Assembly (NCBI GenBank): GCA_046295655.1
Contig: JBKBMT010000098.1
Span: 1-7,955, forward strand
DNA: 7,955 nt
Direction of reading: 5' to 3'
DNA from: JBKBMT01 sp046295655
GTDB taxonomy: Bacteria > Pseudomonadota > Alphaproteobacteria > Rhodobacterales > Rhodobacteraceae
Under the pieces are notes generated by a model, which saw only the letters and a list, made by a program, of their open reading frames with translations, was not told where the DNA came from and did not search any database. The translations under genes and the position numbers were made by a program. Of this stretch, positions 1 through 6,523 are shown in pieces; the stretch's first letter is position 1, and every line of letters begins with the position of its first letter.

Positions 1-1469
1 ATTCCGAAATCGCCCCCTACACGATGGCCGAGGAAGCCTTCGCGCGGATGAAGCCCAGGGGGATCATCCTCTCGGGTTCGCCCGCCAGCGTGCCCGACGC
101 GGGCAGCCCGCGCGCGCCCGCCGCGCGGTTCGCGGCGGGCATCCCCATCCTCGGCATCTGCTACGGCCAGCAGGTGATGATGACCCAGCTTGGCGGCCGG
201 GTCGAATCGGGCCAGGGCACGGCCGAGTTCGGGCGCGCCTTCGTCGCCCCGGAAGGCCAGCCGATCGACCTTCTGGACGGGTGGTTCACCGAGGGGCCCG
301 AGCAGGTCTGGATGAGCCACGGCGACCATGTCGCCGAGATCGCACCGGGCTTTACCGTGCACGGCACCTCGCCCGGCGCCCCCTTCGCGATCACTGCCGA
401 CCTTGCGCGGCGCTTCTATGCGGTGCAATTTCACCCCGAGGTGCACCACACCCCGAAAGGTGCGCGGCTTTACGCAAACTTCGTGCGGCTGGCGGGATTC
501 ACCGGCGACTGGACGATGGGCGCCTACCGCGATGAGGCCATCGCCCGGATCCGCGCGCAGGTCGGACCCGAGGGCCGGGTGATCTGCGGGCTGTCGGGCG
601 GGGTCGATTCCTCGGTCGCCGCGGTCCTGATCCACGAGGCGATCGGCGACCGGCTGACCTGCGTCTTCGTGGATCACGGCCTGCTTCGGCTGGGCGAGGC
701 GGAACAGGTCGTGACGATGTTCCGCGACCACTACAACATCCCGCTGGTGCATGCCGACGAATCCGAGCTGTTCCTGGGCGCGCTGGAAGGCGTCACCGAC
801 CCGGAGGTGAAGCGCAAGACCATCGGGCGGCTGTTCGTCGAGGTGTTCGAGAAGCACGCCCGCGCGGCCGGAGGCGCGGAGTTCCTCGCGCAGGGCACGC
901 TCTACCCCGACGTGATCGAATCGGTTTCCTTCTCGGGCGGCCCGTCGGTCACCATCAAGTCGCACCACAATGTCGGCGGTCTGCCCGAGAAGATGGGCAT
1001 GACGCTGGTCGAACCGCTGCGCGAGCTGTTCAAGGACGAGGTCCGGGCGCTGGGCCGCGAACTCGGCCTGCCCGAAGGCTTCATCGGCCGCCATCCGTTC
1101 CCCGGCCCCGGCCTTGCCATCCGCTGCCCCGGAGAGATCACCCGGGAAAAGCTGGAAATCCTGCGACGCGCCGATGCGGTCTTCATCGACCAGATCCGCC
1201 GCCACGGGCTTTACGACGAGATCTGGCAGGCTTTCGTCGCGCTGTTGCCGGTGCGCACGGTCGGGGTGATGGGCGACGGGCGCACCTATGACTATGCCTG
1301 TGCCTTGCGCGCGGTTACATCCGTGGACGGAATGACCGCCGACTATTTTCCCTTTTCGCACGAATTCCTGTCCGAAACTGCAACCCGGATCATCAACGAG
1401 GTGCGTGGAATTAACCGGGTCACCTACGACATAACCTCGAAACCGCCCGGCACCATCGAATGGGAATGA
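1..1469 (+). CDS. guaA: GMP synthase (glutamine-hydrolysing), 5' end outside the window
   Basis: Converts XMP, glutamine and ATP to GMP in the last step of cytosolic de novo guanine nucleotide synthesis. The frame is open from base 3 (SEIAPYTMAEEAF...), upstream of the first ATG at 24, so the true start lies left of the window. About 488 residues are visible against roughly 520 for the family. The class I glutamine amidotransferase domain comes first, with the nucleophile Cys in GICYGQQ (codon 159-161) and the His and Glu of QFHPEVHH (codons 432-434 and 438-440). The ATP-pyrophosphatase domain follows, with P-loop SGGVDS (594-611). Next is the GMP synthase dimerisation domain, with HPFPGPGLAIRCPGE and the canonical C-terminus KPPGTIEWE. 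All key residues are present and the gene looks intact apart from the edge. It is followed on the same strand by an H-NS-like gene 107 bp away, probably a separate transcription unit. Confidence 0.98.
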   Translation, partial: SEIAPYTMAEEAFARMKPRGIILSGSPASVPDAGSPRAPAARFAAGIPILGICYGQQVMMTQLGGRVESGQGTAEFGRAFVAPEGQPIDLLDGWFTEGPEQVWMSHGDHVAEIAPGFTVHGTSPGAPFAITADLARRFYAVQFHPEVHHTPKGARLYANFVRLAGFTGDWTMGAYRDEAIARIRAQVGPEGRVICGLSGGVDSSVAAVLIHEAIGDRLTCVFVDHGLLRLGEAEQVVTMFRDHYNIPLVHADESELFLGALEGVTDPEVKRKTIGRLFVEVFEKHARAAGGAEFLAQGTLYPDVIESVSFSGGPSVTIKSHHNVGGLPEKMGMTLVEPLRELFKDEVRALGRELGLPEGFIGRHPFPGPGLAIRCPGEITREKLEILRRADAVFIDQIRRHGLYDEIWQAFVALLPVRTVGVMGDGRTYDYACALRAVTSVDGMTADYFPFSHEFLSETATRIINEVRGINRVTYDITSKPPGTIEWE

Positions 1470-1470
1470 C

Positions 1471-1504
1471 CCGATTCCGCGCTTTTCCGCGTGCCGGAAC
1501 TCGG
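1471..1504 (+). terminator. Possible guaA terminator hairpin (weak)
   Basis: An imperfect hairpin begins one base after the guaA stop. CCGA plus TTC (1471-1477) can pair with GAA plus TCGG (1497-1504) around one bulged C. An inner CGCGC (1478-1482) pairs with GCGTG (1489-1493) across the loop TTTTCC. A T-rich patch (TTTTCATTT, 1513-1521) lies 8 bases downstream, further than usual for an intrinsic terminator. The pairing is visible; the terminator role is inferred. Confidence 0.3.
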
Positions 1505-1519
1505 TCGCGCGCTTTTCAT

Positions 1520-1549
1520 TTGCAATCCGCAGCAACGAATGAAATCAAT
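1520..1549 (+). promoter_or_regulatory. Possible promoter in the AT-rich leader of the H-NS-like gene
   Basis: The stretch from about 1513 to 1563 is far richer in A and T than the rest of the window. It contains TTGCAA (1520-1525), four of six matches to a sigma-70 -35 box, and ATCAAT (1544-1549) 18 bases further on, a poor -10 match. The AT-rich composition between guaA and the H-NS-like gene fits an upstream control region, and H-NS family genes are often autoregulated through such DNA. The exact boxes are uncertain. Confidence 0.25.
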
Positions 1550-1576
1550 CAAGGCTTGAAACATGGGAGTGGTCGG

Positions 1577-1903
1577 ATGCTGCCCGATCTCGAAAAGATG
1601 TCTCTGCCCGAGCTGAAGGATCTTCAAAGGCGCGTCCAGCGCGCGATCGAGGATTTCGCCGACCGGGAAAGACGCAAGGCCCGGGCCATTGTGGAAGAGA
1701 AGGCAAGGGAACTCGGGTTCTCGATTCCCGAACTGTTCGACGACGCGAAGGGCGGCCGGAAGGGCCGGGCGAAGGCCGTCGGAGTCCCGAAATACCGCCA
1801 CCCCGAGAACGCTGCCGTCACCTGGACCGGCAAGGGGCGCCAGCCTGGCTGGTTCCGCGATGCGCTGGCCGCGGGCAAGAGCCCCGAGGAACTGGCGATC
1901 TGA
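1577..1903 (+). CDS. H-NS family nucleoid protein, HvrA/Spb type
   Basis: Predicted small DNA-binding regulator of 108 residues. Residues 5-48 are charged and helical (LPELKDLQRRVQRAIEDF and onward), matching the coiled-coil oligomerisation part of H-NS proteins. Residues 58-68 form a basic Gly/Lys/Arg linker. Residues 72-94 carry the H-NS DNA-binding signature, KYRHPEN followed by TWTGKGRQPGWF. The ATG at 1577 is chosen because GGGAG (1565-1569) sits 7 bases upstream and the protein then begins just before the conserved domain. An in-frame ATG at 1460 overlaps the end of guaA and adds 39 unlike residues. In Rhodobacter, homologues (HvrA in R. capsulatus, Spb in R. sphaeroides) tune photosynthesis genes in response to light and also affect nitrogen fixation genes. 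Whether this copy does so is unknown, because no reg or photosynthesis genes are nearby. It ends 15 bp from the convergent rimO stop. Confidence 0.88.
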   Translation: MLPDLEKMSLPELKDLQRRVQRAIEDFADRERRKARAIVEEKARELGFSIPELFDDAKGGRKGRAKAVGVPKYRHPENAAVTWTGKGRQPGWFRDALAAGKSPEELAI

Positions 1904-1912
1904 CGGGGACGC

Positions 1913-1933
1913 GGCGCCTTATCGCGCGGCGCC
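1913..1933. other. Inverted repeat at the convergent H-NS-like/rimO junction
   Basis: GGCGCC occurs at 1913-1918 and again at 1928-1933. The two palindromic copies can pair as a 6-bp stem with a 9-base loop, straddling the rimO stop codon just after the H-NS-like stop. It could help stop transcription from either side, but there is no T-tract and one arm lies in the last rimO codons, so it may be coincidental. Confidence 0.25.
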
Positions 1934-3289
1934 CACCGGCCGACCCCACAGGTCGTATTCGCCCGAATCCTCGACTTCGACGGTGACGATATCGCCTGTC
2001 GCCAGGCCTTCGTGGCCCTTGTCGATGAACAGGTTCCCGTCGATCTCCGGCGCATCCGCCATTGTCCGGCAGACCGCTCCATCGGAATCGACGGAATCGA
2101 CCAGAACCGGAAGCCGCTTTCCGATCTTCGCGGCCAGCCGCGCTTCGGAGATCGCCTGTGCCTTTTCCATGAACCGTGCGAAGCGTTCGTCCTTGACCGA
2201 CTCGGGCACGTGATCGGGCAACGCATTCGACCGCGCCCCGGCCACGTTCTCGTATCTGAAACAGCCGACCCGATCGAGCTGCGCCGCATCCAGCCAGTCC
2301 AGCAGGGTCCGGAATTCGTCCTCGGTCTCTCCGGGATAACCGACGATGAATGTCGAACGAATCGCAAGGTCGGGACAGACCGACCGCCAGGCGGCTATCT
2401 CGTCCAGCGTGCGGGCGGCGGCTGCCGGGCGCGCCATGCGGCGCAGCGTCTCCGGGTGGGCATGCTGGAAGGGAATGTCGAGATAGGGCAGCACCTTACC
2501 CTCGGCCATCAGGGGGATCAGCTCGCGCACATGCGGATAGGGATAGACGTAATGCAGCCGGACCCAGGCGCCGAGGCTGCCGAGGTCGCGCGCAAGCGGA
2601 ACGATCGGGAACTTCTCCTCCCGCCCCTTCCAGTCGGTGCCGTAGGCAGAGGTGTCCTGGCTGATCACCAGCAGCTCCTTCACCCCCGCCTCGACCAGCT
2701 TCTCGGCCTCGCGCATCACGGCGCGGTGCGGTCGGCTGACCAGCGCGCCGCGCATGTCGGGGATGATGCAGAAGCGGCACTTGTGGTCGCAGCCCTCGGC
2801 GATCTTCAGATAGCTGTAGTGCCGGGGCGTCAGCTTGACGCCCGTGGCCGGCAGCAGGTCGATGAACGGGTCCGGCGAAGGCGGCACCGCCGCATGGACC
2901 GCGTCCAGCACCTGCTCGTATTGATGCGGGCCGGTCACGGCCAGAACCTTCGGATGCGCGCCGGTGATGTAGTCGGGCTCGGCCCCCAGACAGCCGGTCA
3001 CGATCACCCGTCCGTTCTCGCGCAGCGCCTCGCCGATGGCCTCCAGGCTCTCGGCCTTGGCACTGTCCAGAAAGCCGCAGGTGTTCACGATCACCGCATC
3101 GGCGCCCTGATAGTCGGGGCTGATCGCATAGCCCTCGGCCCGCAGGCGGGTCAGGATGCGTTCGCTGTCCACCAGCGCCTTGGGACAGCCGAGGCTGACC
3201 ATGCCGATGGTCGGCTGGCCGGTGCGGCGCGTCTCGGGGATGCGGGCGCGGGCAATGTCGGGGCGCAGGTCGGGCGGGTTCGGGCTCAT
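1919..3289 (-). CDS. rimO: Ribosomal protein S12 (aspartate) methylthiotransferase RimO
   Basis: Radical SAM enzyme that adds a methylthio group to the conserved aspartate of ribosomal protein S12. With the ATG at 3289 it is 456 residues. The N-terminal MTTase domain has the RimO hallmark SLGCPKALVDSE (C35), then NTCGF (C71) and TGCLG (C100), which hold one 4Fe-4S cluster. The radical SAM core has CDHKCRFC (C167, C171, C174) for the second cluster. A C-terminal TRAM domain starts near LPVLVDSVDSDG and ends in EYDLWGRPVG. The S-L-G-C-P-K-A-L-V-D-S-E wording and DTSAYGTDW separate it from the tRNA enzyme MiaB. Upstream in-frame starts exist at 3298 and 3388; the last would overlap the b561 gene and is unlikely. 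No clear Shine-Dalgarno precedes 3289 or 3298, and a hairpin fills that space. It is the last gene of the minus-strand train. Confidence 0.96.
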   Translation of the reverse strand: MSPNPPDLRPDIARARIPETRRTGQPTIGMVSLGCPKALVDSERILTRLRAEGYAISPDYQGADAVIVNTCGFLDSAKAESLEAIGEALRENGRVIVTGCLGAEPDYITGAHPKVLAVTGPHQYEQVLDAVHAAVPPSPDPFIDLLPATGVKLTPRHYSYLKIAEGCDHKCRFCIIPDMRGALVSRPHRAVMREAEKLVEAGVKELLVISQDTSAYGTDWKGREEKFPIVPLARDLGSLGAWVRLHYVYPYPHVRELIPLMAEGKVLPYLDIPFQHAHPETLRRMARPAAAARTLDEIAAWRSVCPDLAIRSTFIVGYPGETEDEFRTLLDWLDAAQLDRVGCFRYENVAGARSNALPDHVPESVKDERFARFMEKAQAISEARLAAKIGKRLPVLVDSVDSDGAVCRTMADAPEIDGNLFIDKGHEGLATGDIVTVEVEDSGEYDLWGRPVGAAR

Positions 3290-3308
3290 GCGCGGCATAT
3301 ATCCGCGC
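3290..3308 (-). promoter_or_regulatory. Hairpin abutting the rimO start codon
   Basis: On the minus strand GCGCGG (3308-3303), loop ATATATG (3302-3296) and CCGCGC (3295-3290) form a perfect 6-bp stem ending directly before the ATG at 3289. It occupies the place where a Shine-Dalgarno would sit, and its loop contains the alternative ATG at 3298. The structure is read directly from the sequence; an effect on rimO translation is inferred. Confidence 0.4.
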
Positions 3309-3327
3309 GGGACCGGAACGGAAAGGC

Positions 3328-3855
3328 TCAGCGCGGGCCGAACCACATGCGGGCGAACAGACCGTCGCGCCGGACGAACTGGTGCCACAGCGCAGCAGCC
3401 ACATGCAGCGCCAGGACCAGCGCCAGAAGTCCGGCGATCGCGCCATGCACCGCCCGCGCCGCGAAGGGCTCGAAGCTCGGGGGCAGCGTGCCGGTGCCGC
3501 CGAACACCACTTCGGGCAGGCCGGCAGCGCGCGCGAGGGCGATACCCGACAGCGGCATCGCAAAGGCCAGCAGATAGAGCAGCCCGTGCGCCAGCCGGCG
3601 CAGGGTGTCGAGTGCCGGTGCACCGGTATCGGCCGGCGGCGGGGCTGCCGTGGTGAATCGCACGACGACCCGCACCAGCATCAGCGTCAGCACCGTCAGC
3701 CCGACGATCATGTGCAGCCGAAGGACCGCGACCTTAGACGGGTCGGCGTTCGGGATCGGGTCGAGACTGAACTTCCCGCCGATCAGCGCGCCGAGGATCA
3801 GCCCGGCCACAAGCCAGTGCAACGCGACGAGAAGCGGGTGATGACGGCGGGGCAT
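3328..3855 (-). CDS. Cytochrome b561 family membrane protein
   Basis: Predicted four-helix, haem b-containing inner-membrane electron carrier of 175 residues, the normal size for bacterial cytochrome b561. Hydrophobic helices lie near residues 8-26, 44-66, 88-108 and 136-158. Histidines suited to haem ligation sit in or at these helices: H13 (ALHWL), H48 (LRLHMIVGL), H137 (AVHGAI) and H151 (LALHVAA), with H90 and H158 close by. The C-terminus RRDGLFARMWFG is typical of the family. E. coli CybB, a relative, is a superoxide:ubiquinone oxidoreductase; other members serve other quinone redox steps, so the role here is unassigned. The start at 3855 has GAGG (3867-3864) 8 bases upstream. It lies 55 bp after the P450 stop and 38 bp before rimO. 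It could be a redox partner of neighbours, but P450s are not normally fed by b561. Confidence 0.9.
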   Translation of the reverse strand: MPRRHHPLLVALHWLVAGLILGALIGGKFSLDPIPNADPSKVAVLRLHMIVGLTVLTLMLVRVVVRFTTAAPPPADTGAPALDTLRRLAHGLLYLLAFAMPLSGIALARAAGLPEVVFGGTGTLPPSFEPFAARAVHGAIAGLLALVLALHVAAALWHQFVRRDGLFARMWFGPR

Positions 3856-3875
3856 GACGATGGCCTCGGGAACCT

Positions 3876-3900
3876 GCGCTGCGCGAGCATCGCACGGCGC
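3876..3900 (-). other. Hairpin between the P450 and b561 genes
   Basis: GCGC-TGCG (3876-3883) can pair with CGCA-GCGC (3891-3900, with two bulged bases at 3895-3896) around a 7-base loop. It lies in the 55-bp gap after the P450 stop, upstream of the b561 ribosome binding site. There is no U-run after it on the minus strand, so it is not a standard terminator. It may affect transcript processing or be chance in GC-rich DNA. Confidence 0.3.
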
Positions 3901-3910
3901 TGCCCGGCCG

Positions 3911-5257
3911 TCACCCCCCCCGGCGGGACAGCCGCAGCCGTATCCCGTCGCGCGCCCGCACGGTCAGATGCGCCACCGGCACCGGCGGCGGGCCGTCCGG
4001 GGCAAGGCGGAAGGCCGCGACCAGATGCGCAAGAAGGATGACCCCCTCGGCCATGGCAAAGCCGGCGCCGGTGCAGACGCGCGGGCCGGCCGAGAAAGGA
4101 ATATAGGCATCACGAGCGGTTGCGCGCGTTTCCTCACGCGACCACCGGTCGGGATCGAAGGCGTCGGGATCGGTCCAGAGCCTTTCGTGCCGGTGCAGAT
4201 GCCAGGGCGAGATGACCACCTGCGCGCCGGGCGCCACCGGCCGGTCGCGGAAGGACTCGGGCCGGGTGGTCTGCCGCACCATCATCGGAACGGGGGGATA
4301 GAGCCGCAGGGTCTCGCGGAACACGTCGCGGCTGAATCGCAGCCGCGACAGGCCGGAAAACGACGGCGCCGCCACGAAATCCGCCGCCTCGGCCGCCACA
4401 CGCTCCTGCGCGGACGCATCGCGGGCAAGCAGATACAGCGCCCAGGCCAGCGCCGAGGCCGAGGTCTCGTGCCCGGCCAGGAAGAAGATCGCCACCTGAT
4501 CGACCATCTCGGCGGTCTCGAACCGGTCGCCGGTCAGCGGATCGGCGGCGGTCATGATCTTGGTGGCCAGATCGTCGGGTGCCGTCCCCGTCCCGATCGC
4601 GGCCATGCGTTCCGCCGTCAGCCCGGCGATCAGCGCCCGGATGCGCGCCGCGGTGGCCCGCGTCTCGCGCCGGTGCAGCCGCGGCATCCACCGTGGCAAG
4701 GGCAGGAAGGCGGCAAGGTTCAGGATCGGCTGGGCGCGCTGATGGGCTCGGAATTCGCGGAACACCTCGGCTGCTACCCGGTGCTCGATGGGGATCGAGA
4801 ACAGGGTGCGGAAGATCACGTCGGCGGCGGCGTGGCTTGCCGCCTCCTCGATCTCGACCGTGCCCGGCGACAACCGCGCCGCAGCGGCCCGTGCCGCATC
4901 GACCATGGCGGGAAATGTGTCGCGCAGCCGGCCGCCCTCGAAGGCCGGGTCGATGATCCGGCGCTGGCGCTTCCACAGATCGCCGTTGGTCACGAACACC
5001 GACCGCCCCAGAAGCGGCCGCAATCCCTCGCCCACCCGGTCGGACTTGGGAAAGTCGTCTGGCCGGTCCTTCAGCACCAGCTCGATCAGCCGCGGGTCGT
5101 TGCACAGGTAGCTGCGGAAGAACGGGGTGCGGAACTCGGCCATCCAGGCGCGGTAGAGCTTTGCCGGCTGGGCTGACAGGATGTCGCGCCGGAACAGCCG
5201 TATGTAGCGCCAGAGCGATACCCTCTCGGGCCGGGACGCAGGCTTGGGCGGGATCAT
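3911..5257 (-). CDS. Cytochrome P450 monooxygenase
   Basis: Haem-thiolate monooxygenase of 448 residues, complete. P450 landmarks occur in order: C-helix WKRQR (W95, R99) contacting haem propionates; I-helix AGHETS (261-266) for oxygen activation; K-helix ETLR (E315, R318); the FDPDRW segment (367-372); and the haem-binding loop FSAGPRVCTG (388-397) with axial Cys395. There is no signal peptide or membrane anchor, so a soluble cytosolic enzyme is expected. It would need electrons from a ferredoxin and reductase, neither of which is in the window. The ATG at 5257 overlaps the stop of the upstream hydrolase gene as ATGA, with AAGGG (5266-5262) 4 bases before the start, so the two are probably translationally coupled. 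A run of eight G (3921-3914, minus sense) directly precedes the stop. The substrate and the CYP family number cannot be told from motifs. Confidence 0.96.
   Translation of the reverse strand: MIPPKPASRPERVSLWRYIRLFRRDILSAQPAKLYRAWMAEFRTPFFRSYLCNDPRLIELVLKDRPDDFPKSDRVGEGLRPLLGRSVFVTNGDLWKRQRRIIDPAFEGGRLRDTFPAMVDAARAAAARLSPGTVEIEEAASHAAADVIFRTLFSIPIEHRVAAEVFREFRAHQRAQPILNLAAFLPLPRWMPRLHRRETRATAARIRALIAGLTAERMAAIGTGTAPDDLATKIMTAADPLTGDRFETAEMVDQVAIFFLAGHETSASALAWALYLLARDASAQERVAAEAADFVAAPSFSGLSRLRFSRDVFRETLRLYPPVPMMVRQTTRPESFRDRPVAPGAQVVISPWHLHRHERLWTDPDAFDPDRWSREETRATARDAYIPFSAGPRVCTGAGFAMAEGVILLAHLVAAFRLAPDGPPPVPVAHLTVRARDGIRLRLSRRGG
5254..5257 (-). other. ATGA stop/start overlap coupling hydrolase and P450
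   Basis: The hydrolase stop TGA (5256-5254) and the P450 start ATG (5257-5255) share bases as ATGA on the minus strand. Such overlaps usually mean one mRNA and coupled translation. Confidence 0.85.
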
Positions 5258-6468
5258 GCGGCCCTTGCGGTCGAGACATGGCCCGAGACCGGCGTCTCGA
5301 TCCGGCTTCGCGAGGGCGTGCGGCCGGCAAAGCGGGCGGCAAGCGTCTGCGGTCCGGCAGTGATGGCGAAGTAGTCGAACCCTTCCGGTCGGTCGAAGGC
5401 GCAGAGATACTGGAAATGCAGTCGGAAGAAGCGCCGTTTCATCCGCCGCCAGCGTTCGGGCGACAGGCTCTGGCTGAACGCGGCCGAGATGACGAGCGGC
5501 CAGCGCTTGTCGGGCGGTGCCACACCCGAGACCGCCACCGGGTCGCAGAGCGCAAAGCAGCAGCCGTCGCCGGGGGCCGAGACATCGACCCAGGTGAGGG
5601 CCAGGCTGGCGGACAGCAACCGCAGATCGGCCCGCAGGCGGTCTGCGGCGGGCAGGAACGACATCATCGGCACCGCCTGTCCGAGCGTCAGCAACGCCAG
5701 TGCCGGCCCGTGCCCGGGCGTCCCCCCCCGGATCAGGTCGGCCAGAACCGAGATTGCCAGCTGCGCGCCCGAGGAGTGGCCGACCACCAGAACCTCGTCC
5801 AGGCCCGGATCGGACAGCGCGCCCTCGATCTCGGCCCGGAACTCCGACAGGCGGGTTTCAAGCGCCGGGGAATAGGCACCTGCATGCGCGGCCGAGAATG
5901 CCAGATCGTGCATCAGATACCAGGCCATGAGCCGACCGTCGAGCCGCCGAAACCCCCACAGCACCGCCCAGCCCGCGGCCGCCGCAGGCACCAGAGCCAC
6001 CCAGGCCGGCAGCCACAGCGCAACAAGTGCCGCAACCGCCCATGCAGCGACACCCGCGACCGCCAGTTGCGCCAGCAGCACCGCATAGGGATAGAGCCCG
6101 GCGATCACCGGCCCCTTGCACAGCCGCATCATCCGCCACAGCGCCCCGGTGCCCAGATAGACCGTCGCGGTCCGGGCAAGCTGCCAGTAGGTCGCGCCGA
6201 TCCCCTGGGCCATCGAGGCGCGCACGATGTCGCTCCAGATCAGCACGTCGAAGTCGCTGCGCACCGCCGCGCCCTCGACACGGGCATCGACGGTCCAGCC
6301 AAAGCGGCTTTCGCCCCGCCGTCGCAGCCGCAGCTCGTGGCCCGAGATCGCCGCCTGCGCCGCGCCCTCGCGCCGGTAAAGCTCCCGGTAGCGGCGCGGC
6401 GGGAAGGGATCGTATCCGGGGATGTAGAACACCCGCCGGCGTCGCACCGGCCGCGCCTCGTGCTGCAT
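5254..6468 (-). CDS. Alpha/beta hydrolase-like protein with a transmembrane hairpin
   Basis: Putative membrane-bound serine hydrolase (lipase or esterase-like) of 404 residues; I do not recognise a named family. Near the N-terminus, RVFYIPGYDPF (12-22) resembles the first core strand and oxyanion region. Hydrophobic segments at about 122-152 and 154-172 are predicted to cross the membrane as a hairpin. VVGHSSGAQ (228-236) is a nucleophile elbow of GxSxG type with candidate Ser232. Candidate acids are Asp295 or Asp301 (WVDVSAPGDG), and candidate histidines are His351 or His397; these assignments are inference. A strong Shine-Dalgarno AAAGGGGG (6482-6475) sits 6 bases before the ATG at 6468. 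The stop overlaps the P450 start by 4 bp, pointing to a shared pathway with the P450, perhaps on a lipid or ester substrate. The codon region 5729-5722 is a run of eight G within the gene. Confidence 0.72.
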   Translation of the reverse strand: MQHEARPVRRRRVFYIPGYDPFPPRRYRELYRREGAAQAAISGHELRLRRRGESRFGWTVDARVEGAAVRSDFDVLIWSDIVRASMAQGIGATYWQLARTATVYLGTGALWRMMRLCKGPVIAGLYPYAVLLAQLAVAGVAAWAVAALVALWLPAWVALVPAAAAGWAVLWGFRRLDGRLMAWYLMHDLAFSAAHAGAYSPALETRLSEFRAEIEGALSDPGLDEVLVVGHSSGAQLAISVLADLIRGGTPGHGPALALLTLGQAVPMMSFLPAADRLRADLRLLSASLALTWVDVSAPGDGCCFALCDPVAVSGVAPPDKRWPLVISAAFSQSLSPERWRRMKRRFFRLHFQYLCAFDRPEGFDYFAITAGPQTLAARFAGRTPSRSRIETPVSGHVSTARAA

Positions 6469-6492
6469 CGGCTACCCCCTTTCGGATGCGAT

Positions 6493-6510
6493 CCTGCACC
6501 GGAATGCAGG
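6493..6510 (-). other. Hairpin upstream of the hydrolase ribosome binding site
   Basis: CCTGCA (6510-6505) and TGCAGG (6498-6493), in minus sense, form a perfect 6-bp stem with a 6-base loop in the 55-bp gap between ccdA and the hydrolase gene. It ends 10 bases before the AAAGGGGG Shine-Dalgarno. No U-tract follows, so a terminator is unlikely. Confidence 0.35.
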
Positions 6511-6523
6511 CGAAATCACGACC

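Noticed and set aside
1460..1576. 39-residue N-terminal extension of the H-NS-like protein from the ATG at 1460
   Set aside because: It overlaps the end of guaA, its residues are unlike the family, and the ATG at 1577 has a good GGGAG site.
1624..2367. 247-residue minus-strand open frame spanning the H-NS-like/rimO junction
   Set aside because: Out of frame with rimO and antisense to the H-NS-like gene; Arg/Ser-rich with no domain.
3290..3388. 33-residue N-terminal extension of RimO from the ATG at 3388
   Set aside because: It would overlap the b561 coding sequence by about 60 bp and adds Arg/Pro/Val-rich residues unlike other RimO proteins.
2012..3577. 521-residue + strand open frame opposite rimO and b561
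   Set aside because: It is antisense to two well-recognised genes and rich in Arg, Gly and His without any domain; long antisense frames are expected in GC-rich DNA.
3854..5176. 440-residue + strand open frame opposite the P450
   Set aside because: The minus strand carries every P450 motif; the + translation is low-complexity Arg/Gly/His with no recognisable fold.
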